From positions 119,157 to 183,156 of the forward strand of contig SVHC01000001.1 of assembly GCA_015056055.1 (NCBI GenBank): a DNA stretch of 64,000 nucleotides. The letters are read 5' to 3'. Positions 57,790 through 64,000 of the stretch are shown here, one piece after another. Below the pieces are notes generated by a model. The model was given only the letters and a program-made list of their open reading frames with translations. It did not search any database and was not told where the DNA came from. A program made the position numbers and the translations under genes. Each line of letters opens with the position of its first letter. Position 1 is the stretch's first letter. This DNA comes from Clostridiales bacterium (GTDB lineage: Bacteria; Bacillota; Clostridia; Christensenellales; Aristaeellaceae).

Positions 57790-59349
57790 ATGTCTGGCAA
57801 AATCAAATTTTATGGCGCGAAGAACGCCGAACTGTTCACGAAGGAACTGGATCATTCCCTGAAAGGTGCCATCGAGCATCTGATGGACATGGACCCGGCA
57901 AGCCCGTCTTACGGCTTTGCGCAGGCTTCCTTTGACGGCCGTCCCTGGACGGATACCATGTGGACGCGCGATGCGGGCGTTATGTTGCGCGAATTGTCCT
58001 GCTACGGCATGATGGACGAGGCACGCGCGCTGGCAAATTCCCTGATCAATCTGGTTCAGGAAAACGAAAAGGGATTCTTCACATTCCCGGAACGCTTTGA
58101 GCGCAATAAGCCTGATTTCGGCCATGAGCTGGATGGAACCGCCTCCATCGTTATCGGCATGGTATTCCTGCTGCGCCGCCTGGATGCACAGGACGAAACC
58201 AAAAAGCGCGTGGAAGAATTCCTCTGGGGCGAAAAGTCCCCGCTTAAGTATGCGCAGAGCGTGCTCTCCGAATCCCCGCTGCTCTCCGGCGACGGCGAAT
58301 TCGGCGGCGGCTGCGGAATTCAGGGCCGTTATGTGAACGTGGTTCAGAATGCTCTGGTTCGCGCCATGCTGATTGCAAGCGCACAGTACGCCCGTGAAAC
58401 CGGCCGCGATGCAAGCGTGCTGGAAGAAACCGCCCAGCGCATCCGCGAAGGCATTGAGAAGTATCTCGTAAACGAAAACGGCGCATGGATCTGGTGCGTA
58501 TCGCCCGATACCATGCAGCCCGACCCGGCCATCATCAATCACGAAATCAACAAGGGCTTCGGCGGCCTGAACGACGTGCTTGCCCTCACCAGCGAGATCG
58601 AAGGCGTTCTCGCCAAGGATGATAAAATGGTCCAGCACGGCCGCGCCATGCTGGACGAACTGTATTCTTTCCCGCGCCGCAAGCAGCTGTTCGACAGCGA
58701 AGGCCTGTGGATCCAGTTCGACGAGTACCAGAAGGGCAGCCTTACCTCCTTCTCTTACGGTCAGTGCTACGCCGTGCAGGCTATGGCCATGGCGGACCGA
58801 ATCGAATGGTTCTCCAGGGGCCTGAACTACCTTGCAGAGGCAGCTTTCTATAACAATACGCCCGTTGTCCGCAAGGATCCCTATTGGTTCTTTGAGCGCG
58901 TTTTCGCAGGCGACCGTATCGCACAGATTGATACGTGGGAAGGCTGCGGCGCACTGAATCTGGTCAATATGGCAGAGCCGCTCAAGGTTGCACGCCTTGC
59001 CGCCGGTATCGATTGCACCAGCAAGGATGCTATCGTGATCGCTCCCAGACTCCCGATCAACTGGAGCGGCGTAGCTGTGGAAAATTGGGTGCTGCCGAAT
59101 AAGGACAGCCTGGTGCCCGTTTCCATGCGCTATGAAAAGGTGGCTCCCGGCGCATGCACCTGCTCCGCACGCATGACCGCTAAGGCAGGCGAGGAAGGCT
59201 ACGCACTCTACTGGGATTGCGCAAAGAAGGCAGACGTCGTTCGCTTCGGTCCGTTTGCTTCCAAGGATATCGAAGTCACCGGCGGTAAGATCACCTCTGT
59301 TTATCAGTCTGAAGATGGCTTCTGGTTCGCAGAAACCGAAATGGAATAA
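57790..59349 (+). CDS. Putative six-hairpin glycosidase, paralogous C-terminus with the preceding gene
   Basis: A 519-residue cytoplasmic protein, mostly an alpha/alpha-toroid: DGRPWTDTMWTRDAGVMLRELS near residue 50, GFFTFPERFE and GHELDGTASIVIGM (about 95-120), NHEINKGFGGLNDVLAL (about 235-252), WIQFDEYQKGSLTSFSYGQCYA and FAGDRIAQIDTWEGCGALN. Such D/E-rich signatures fit GH63/GH78-like enzymes, but no family is assigned with confidence. The last 110 residues repeat the beta domain of the gene before it (RLPINWSG, RFGPFASKDIEVTGG). The start follows AAAGGAG. Probably expressed with its neighbour, through the R array. Confidence 0.65.
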   Translation: MSGKIKFYGAKNAELFTKELDHSLKGAIEHLMDMDPASPSYGFAQASFDGRPWTDTMWTRDAGVMLRELSCYGMMDEARALANSLINLVQENEKGFFTFPERFERNKPDFGHELDGTASIVIGMVFLLRRLDAQDETKKRVEEFLWGEKSPLKYAQSVLSESPLLSGDGEFGGGCGIQGRYVNVVQNALVRAMLIASAQYARETGRDASVLEETAQRIREGIEKYLVNENGAWIWCVSPDTMQPDPAIINHEINKGFGGLNDVLALTSEIEGVLAKDDKMVQHGRAMLDELYSFPRRKQLFDSEGLWIQFDEYQKGSLTSFSYGQCYAVQAMAMADRIEWFSRGLNYLAEAAFYNNTPVVRKDPYWFFERVFAGDRIAQIDTWEGCGALNLVNMAEPLKVARLAAGIDCTSKDAIVIAPRLPINWSGVAVENWVLPNKDSLVPVSMRYEKVAPGACTCSARMTAKAGEEGYALYWDCAKKADVVRFGPFASKDIEVTGGKITSVYQSEDGFWFAETEME

Positions 59350-59357
59350 GTTTTATG

Positions 59358-59383
59358 GCGGGGAAGAATGCTTCCCCGCTTTG
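59358..59383 (+). terminator. Terminator after the 519-residue glycosidase-like gene
   Basis: A perfect 9-bp stem GCGGGGAAG with CTTCCCCGC (59371-59379), then TTT. It resembles the first hairpin of repeat F. Confidence 0.7.
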
Positions 59384-59384
59384 C

Positions 59385-59448
59385 TCTCCCTCAGTCATCT
59401 TCAGCCTTCGGCTTCCGATGACAGCTCCCTCGTCAGAGGGAGCCTTTT
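59385..59448. repeat. Palindromic repeat family P
   Basis: CTCCCTCAGTCATC, a GCCTTCGGC hairpin, GATGACAGCTCCCTC-gtcag-AGGGAGCC followed by TTTTCT. The end would also work as a terminator. Confidence 0.7.
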
Positions 59449-59527
59449 CTGTATAGCGACGTTCAGACATTTTCGAAGAAACTGAGGGAGAGATACCCTT
59501 CTCCCGCGAAGCACACGGCACTGCGGG

Positions 59528-59733
59528 GCAAGTTAGAGGAGGCCGCGAAGCGGCTGTAGGAGCGAGGACAACCCGCAGGGTTCCGCAGTTCCGAAACACT
59601 GCGCAAGCGGAGCGAAGAGCAGTGCGGAGCAAGTTAGAGGAGGCCGCGAAGCGGCTGTAGGAGCGAGGACAACCCGCAGGGTTCCGCAGTTCCGAAACAC
59701 TGCGCAAGCGGAGCGAAGAGCAGTGCGGAGCAA
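59528..59733 (+). repeat. Perfect 101-bp tandem pair of family R repeats before secA
   Basis: Two identical copies with a 101-base period (59531 and 59632). Each has hairpin 1 GCCGC-gaa-GCGGC, GAGGACA, hairpin 2 AACCC-gca-GGGTT (59570-59582 and 59671-59683), CCGCAG and hairpin 3 CACTGC/GCAGTG. The array ends four bases before the -35 box of secA. No gene is seen in 59350-59798. Confidence 0.85.
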
Positions 59734-59736
59734 GAC

Positions 59737-59765
59737 TTGCACCTCTTTCAAGAATATGATATAAT
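59737..59765 (+). promoter_or_regulatory. Sigma-A promoter of secA
   Basis: TTGCAC (59737-59742) and TATAAT (59760-59765) with 17 bases between and a TGA extension before the -10. Confidence 0.85.
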
Positions 59766-59798
59766 AAACTGATTCGAAGTCTGACGGAGGACAGTGCA

Positions 59799-62510
59799 TT
59801 GGAATTCATCAAAAAGCTACTGGCTGGATCTAACGATAAAGAGATCAAGAAACTGCGCAAGATCGTGGATTCGATCGAGGCGCTTGAGCCGAAATATCAG
59901 AAAATGACGGATGACGAACTGCGTGGTCAGACCCAGCAGTTCAAACAGCGCGTTGCAGGCGGCGAAAGCCTGGACGCCATTCTGCCGGAGGCATTTGCCG
60001 TGGCACGCGAAGGCGCGGTGCGATCGGTCGGCATGCGTCCGTTCCCGGTACAGCTTCTGGGCGGTATCGTACTGCATCAGGGCCGCATTGCGGAGATGCG
60101 CACCGGTGAAGGTAAAACCCTGACCGCAGCCCTGCCCGCATACCTCAACGCACTCACCGGCAAGGGCGTGCACATTGTTACGGTCAACGATTACCTTGCC
60201 AAGTTCCATTCCGAATGGATGGGCAAGATTTACCGCTTCCTGGGTCTGTCGGTCGGCCTGATTCTCAACGGCATGGACGCCAATGCGAAGCGTGCCGCCT
60301 ACAATGCCGACATCACCTACGGCACCAACAGCGAAATCGGTTTTGACTACCTGCGCGACAATATGGCCATCCGCAAGGAACAGCTTGTTCAGCGCGATCT
60401 CAACTTCGCCATCATCGACGAGGTCGACTCCATCCTGATCGACGAGGCCAGAACGCCGCTGATCATCTCCGGCGCGGGCGAAAAGTCCACCGATATGTAT
60501 GCTCGCGTGGATCGCTTCGTAAGCGGATTGAAGCTGGATACCGATTTTGTCCGCGATGAAAAGGACAAGACCATCAACCTCACCGAGGACGGTGCAAAGC
60601 GTGCCGAGGCGCATTTCGGCGTGGAAAACCTTTCCGCTCCGGAAAATAACGAGCTGCATCACCATATTCTGGTCTCGCTCCGGGCAAACTTCCTGATGAA
60701 GCGCGACGTGGATTATGTGGTAAAGGACGGTCAGGTGCTCATCGTTGACGAGTTCACCGGCCGCATCATGAACGGCCGCCGCTTCTCCGACGGCGTGCAT
60801 CAGGCCATCGAGGCCAAGGAGCATGTGAAGGTCGAGCGCGAAAACCGCACGCTCGCAACCATCACCTATCAGAATCTCTTCCGCATGTACGGCAAGCTTT
60901 CCGGTATGACCGGTACCGCCAAAACCGAAGAGGAAGAATTCCGCGGCATCTACAAGCTGGATGTCGTTACCATCCCCACCAACCGCCCCATGATCCGTAA
61001 GGATCTGGTGGACAGCGTATATATCAACCAGCGCGGCAAGTACACTGCCGTGGTTGAGGAAGTTGTGCGCCGCCATGCCACCGGTCAGCCCGTGCTGGTC
61101 GGTACCGTATCGGTTGAAAAGAGCGAACTGGTTTCCAAGATGCTCGAGCGCCGCGGCGTAAAGCACAACGTGCTGAACGCAAAGTTCCATGAGCGCGAAG
61201 CGGAAATCGTAGCTCAGGCCGGTAAGAAGAATGCCGTTACCATCTCCACCAACATGGCAGGCCGCGGTACGGATATTCTGCTCGGCGGTAACCCCGAATT
61301 CATGGCCCGCAGCGAAATGAAGCGCCGCGGATACACCGAGGAACTTATTGAAGAGGCCATCGGTCACGCCGAAAATGTGCCCGACGAGGTCAAGGAAGCC
61401 CGCGCCATCTTCCATGAGCTGCTCGCAGGCTATAAGAAGGAAACCGATGCAGAGCACGAGGAAGTCAAGAACCTTGGTGGTCTGCACATTCTGGGCACCG
61501 AGCGGCACGAATCCCGCCGTATCGATAACCAGCTCCGCGGCCGCGCAGGTCGTCAGGGCGACCCGGGTTCCTCTCAGTTCTTCATCTCCCTCGAGGACGA
61601 TCTCATGCGCCTGTTCGGCTCCGAGCGCATCCGCCCGATGATCGAGCGCATGAATGCTGCCGGTCAGCTCAAAGAGGACGAGGCCATGGAGTACAACATC
61701 CTCGGCAAGCAGATCGAAAATGCCCAGAAACGCATCGAAGGCCGCTTCTTCGATATCCGCCGCAACGTTCTGAAGTTCGACGATGTCATGAACCAGCAGC
61801 GCGAGGTTATCTACAGCCAGCGCCGTGATGTTATCGCAGGCGGCGATATGCGCGCCCGCATCAATGACATGCGTCGTACCCTGATCGAGGATTGCGTCAA
61901 GCGCTTCTGCTCCGATGAAAAGAACGATTCCACTTGGGATATCGAAGCCATCGCGGGCGAACTGGAACGCATCTGCCTGGCTTCCGGTCAGGTCAAGGTC
62001 GTGTTCGACGGCCTGAAGAATCAGACCATCGAAGGCTTTGTCGATGCTCTTGAGGCCGAAAGCGAAAAGATCTACGCCGCCAAGGAAGCACTCTTTGCGG
62101 AAAACGACGTCGATATGCGCGAAGTTGAGCGCGTATGCCTGCTGCGCTCTGTTGACCGCCGCTGGATGGATCACATCGACGCCATGGATCAGCTGCGCGA
62201 GGGTATCGGTCTGCGCGCCTATGCGCAGAAGGATCCCGTTGTTGAATATAAGCTGGAAGGCTACGAAATGTTCGAGGAAATGGTGCACCTCATTCAGGAG
62301 GATACCGTGCGCCTGCTCTATTCCGCAATGCCTGCCCGCAGACTGGAACGAAAGGAAGTCGCCCGCCCCATTATGACCTCCGGCGGCGGCGCTCCCCAGC
62401 CTAAGGCTCCCACCCGCGCAGCGGGTCAGAAGGTCGGCAATAACGATCCCTGCCCCTGCGGCAGCGGCAAGAAGTATAAGAATTGTTGTCTCGGGAAGAG
62501 CGGTCAGTAA
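59799..62510 (+). CDS. secA: Preprotein translocase ATPase SecA
   Basis: A 903-residue motor that pushes unfolded preproteins through SecYEG. Walker A is GEGKT (103-107), the DEAD-type box reads IIDEVDSILIDEARTPLIISG (about 206-226), and the helicase motifs TNMAGRGTDI and RESRRIDNQLRGRAGRQGDPG-like sequence are intact. The C-terminal zinc motif CPCGSGKKYKNCC, which binds SecB or ribosomes, is complete. The start is a TTG eight bases after GGAGG; no in-frame ATG is nearby. Codon use is strongly biased, as expected for a housekeeping gene. Confidence 0.95.
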   Translation: MEFIKKLLAGSNDKEIKKLRKIVDSIEALEPKYQKMTDDELRGQTQQFKQRVAGGESLDAILPEAFAVAREGAVRSVGMRPFPVQLLGGIVLHQGRIAEMRTGEGKTLTAALPAYLNALTGKGVHIVTVNDYLAKFHSEWMGKIYRFLGLSVGLILNGMDANAKRAAYNADITYGTNSEIGFDYLRDNMAIRKEQLVQRDLNFAIIDEVDSILIDEARTPLIISGAGEKSTDMYARVDRFVSGLKLDTDFVRDEKDKTINLTEDGAKRAEAHFGVENLSAPENNELHHHILVSLRANFLMKRDVDYVVKDGQVLIVDEFTGRIMNGRRFSDGVHQAIEAKEHVKVERENRTLATITYQNLFRMYGKLSGMTGTAKTEEEEFRGIYKLDVVTIPTNRPMIRKDLVDSVYINQRGKYTAVVEEVVRRHATGQPVLVGTVSVEKSELVSKMLERRGVKHNVLNAKFHEREAEIVAQAGKKNAVTISTNMAGRGTDILLGGNPEFMARSEMKRRGYTEELIEEAIGHAENVPDEVKEARAIFHELLAGYKKETDAEHEEVKNLGGLHILGTERHESRRIDNQLRGRAGRQGDPGSSQFFISLEDDLMRLFGSERIRPMIERMNAAGQLKEDEAMEYNILGKQIENAQKRIEGRFFDIRRNVLKFDDVMNQQREVIYSQRRDVIAGGDMRARINDMRRTLIEDCVKRFCSDEKNDSTWDIEAIAGELERICLASGQVKVVFDGLKNQTIEGFVDALEAESEKIYAAKEALFAENDVDMREVERVCLLRSVDRRWMDHIDAMDQLREGIGLRAYAQKDPVVEYKLEGYEMFEEMVHLIQEDTVRLLYSAMPARRLERKEVARPIMTSGGGAPQPKAPTRAAGQKVGNNDPCPCGSGKKYKNCCLGKSGQ

Positions 62511-62678
62511 TTGACTCGCTGACGGCATTGGCGTTGCCTTTCACGGCATCTGCTGCCGGAAAAAATCTTGACTTAGCGCCGCTAAGCCTGCGATTTTCGC
62601 CGTTTGCATCTGCCGCAAAATTCTTCCGCCACTGCATCATCTCGCTCAATTCCTGATCGCTGCACTCAGTAATTGACT
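62504..62678. repeat. 13-bp direct repeats flanking a 149-bp segment between secA and prfB
   Basis: TCAGTAATTGACT occurs at 62504-62516 (containing the secA stop codon) and again at 62666-62678. The segment between has no recognisable gene and no clear terminal inverted repeats. It may be an insertion with target duplication or a local duplication. Confidence 0.55.
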
Positions 62679-62730
62679 AGGATGCTTAATTACACCAAAT
62701 TCCGAAATTCATTTATAAGGAGTTGATAGT

Positions 62731-63826
62731 ATGATCGAAACGGAAGGCTTTAAGCAGGATCTTGCAGCCGTCCGCGAACGAATCAGCGAGGCAGGTGACT
62801 CACTTTGACCTGGTAAGGTTGAAGGAGCAGCTGCAGGAATACCAGGAGGACATGGCCAGCCCGGGTTTCTGGGACAATCTGGAACGCGCACAGGCGATCA
62901 ACCAGAAGGCGCATGCCACCGAATCGAAAATCAACGGTTACAATAAGGTAGTCACCGATGCGGACGATCTGGAAGTTCTGATCGACATGTACGAAGAAAC
63001 CGGCGATACGGATCTTCTTGCGGAAATCCGCAGCGAATTTGACCGCCTGAATGCGGAACTTGAAAATATCCGCCTGACCACGCTTCTGCGCGGCGAGTAC
63101 GACAGCCTGAACTGCGTTCTTTCCCTGCATGCAGGCGCGGGCGGAACCGAGGCGCAGGACTGGACCAGCATGCTCTATCGCATGTATGTGCGCTTCTGCG
63201 AACGCATGGGTCTTACCGTGCGCGAACTGGATATGCTGGAAGGCGACGAAGCGGGAATCAAGTCCGTTACGTTCGAAGTCTCCGGCGAGTATGCTTACGG
63301 CTATCTGAAGGCCGAGCGCGGCGTTCACCGTCTCGTTCGCATCTCCCCGTTTGACTCTGCCGCCCGCAGACATACGTCCTTCTCGTCCCTGGACGTTGCT
63401 CCCCTGATCGAGAGCAGCGATATCGAAATCCGTCAGGAAGATCTGCGCATTGATACCTACCGCGCCAGCGGCGCAGGCGGTCAGCACGTTAACCGTACCG
63501 ACTCCGCCGTGCGTATCACGCATATTCCCACCGGCATCGTCGTTCAGTGCCAGAACGAAAGATCGCAGATTCAGAACCGTGAAACCTGTATGAAGGTTCT
63601 GCGCGCACGCCTCATCGAGCGTCAGGAACAGCAGCGTCAGGAAGAACTGAGCGATCTGAAGGGCGAAATGAAGAAGATCGAATGGGGCAGCCAGATCCGC
63701 TCCTATGTTTTCCAGCCGTACACCATGGTCAAGGACCATCGCACCGGTTACGAAATGGGCAACATCGGCGAGGTTATGGACGGAAAGATCGAAGGATTCG
63801 TTATTTCCTATCTCCAGAAGATGTAA
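62731..63826 (+). CDS. prfB: Peptide chain release factor 2, with programmed +1 frameshift
   Basis: RF2 recognises UGA and UAA stop codons. The coding sequence is split: 62731-62805 (25 codons ending in CTT) is followed by an in-frame TGA at 62806-62808, and decoding must slip by one base (skipping T62806) to continue from GAC at 62807. The spliced protein has 364 residues, the usual length. AGGTGA, complementary to the 16S rRNA tail, precedes the CTTTGAC slip site, as in other prfB genes. Further motifs are SPF (stop recognition, in RISPFDSAARRHTSF) and GGQ (GAGGQHVN). The start has AAGGAG eight bases upstream. The shift senses RF2 level and controls its own synthesis. Confidence 0.95.
62797..62809 (+). 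promoter_or_regulatory. RF2 programmed frameshift site
   Basis: CTT-TGA-C at 62803-62809, with an internal Shine-Dalgarno-like AGGTGA at 62793-62798. The zero frame ends at TGA; the +1 frame runs on to 63826. Confidence 0.93.
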
Positions 63827-63843
63827 AAGTATCTATTACAGAG

Positions 63844-63875
63844 GACGGGGCGCACACCAAAAGGTGCGCTCCGTC
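63844..63875 (+). terminator. Hairpin after prfB
   Basis: GACGG pairs with CCGTC (63871-63875) and encloses GCGCAC/GTGCGC. There is no T-tract directly after; the H repeat that follows ends in ATTTTTGC and may complete termination. Confidence 0.55.
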
Positions 63876-63953
63876 AGACCTCTGACAAACCCTGCAAATG
63901 CAAAAATCCTTACGAATGGAAGGAAAGACGTAAGGATTTTTGCTTGCTGTATC
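63875..63953. repeat. 79-bp hairpin repeat (family H), copy 2
   Basis: Here the arms GCAAAAATCCTTAC (63900-63913) and GTAAGGATTTTTGC are perfectly complementary. See the copy at 34683-34761. The remaining bases to 64000 are GC-rich with no gene visible. Confidence 0.75.
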
Positions 63954-64000
63954 AAGAATAGCGGACGGTCGCGCAGCGTCGTCGCGCGGACCGGCGGATT

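Overview
The window looks like a chromosome segment of an uncultured gut-type Firmicute (Bacillota, class Clostridia). The grounds are strong Shine-Dalgarno sites and textbook sigma-A promoters, the tig-clpP-clpX-lonB cluster, a TrpXYZ-type ABC transporter, an RF2 gene with the programmed frameshift, a SecA with a zinc tail, and many glycan-degrading enzymes. I cannot resolve the order or genus. No rRNA, tRNA, CRISPR array or transposase gene was seen.

Layout. 0-5.4 kb: the 3' part of an arylacetate-CoA ligase, then a TrpXYZ-type ABC transporter with two substrate-binding proteins; the second is preceded by a small Phe-rich leader ORF and a terminator. 5.5-14.4 kb: YitT protein, a three-gene VTC / DUF4956 / beta-helix cell-surface module, pyridoxal kinase, a secreted foldase, a stand-alone flavokinase and a cation/proton antiporter. 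14.4-20.9 kb (minus strand): aspartase, an unusual glycosidase and argGH with an ARG-box-like promoter. 21-29.4 kb: ruvCA (no ruvB follows), a pectate-lyase-fold protein, rarA, a VanW protein, metA, and a homocysteine methyltransferase that overlaps metA tail to tail. 29.5-34.6 kb: tig, clpP, clpX and lonB. 35-37.8 kb (minus): an acpS-nnrD operon with a metallo-hydrolase and a HAD phosphatase. 38.3-43.4 kb: MoxR-DUF58-transglutaminase and a pseudouridine synthase. 43.6-59.4 kb: a glycan-degradation island (GH3 xylosidase-like, GH42-like, RpiB-like isomerase, GH116-like, two alpha/alpha-toroid glycosidase-like proteins), interrupted at 53-55 kb by a compact replication module (CHC2 primase, RepA-like ATPase, iterons, AT-rich palindrome, possible LexA box). 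59.8-63.8 kb: secA and prfB.

The most unusual content is non-coding. Most longer intergenic gaps, especially from 43 to 60 kb, are filled with several dispersed repeat families. One (called R here) is a three-hairpin unit whose 13 visible central hairpins use eight different arm sequences yet stay paired. A second (Q, about 105 bp, three copies) also shows paired changes and once lies just downstream of a consensus promoter. A third (F, about 172 bp, two copies about 94 percent identical) twice sits directly after a minus-strand stop codon. A palindromic family (P) has entered the primase gene in frame. These families explain almost all the non-coding space of the accessory region and are the best candidates for undescribed biology in the window.
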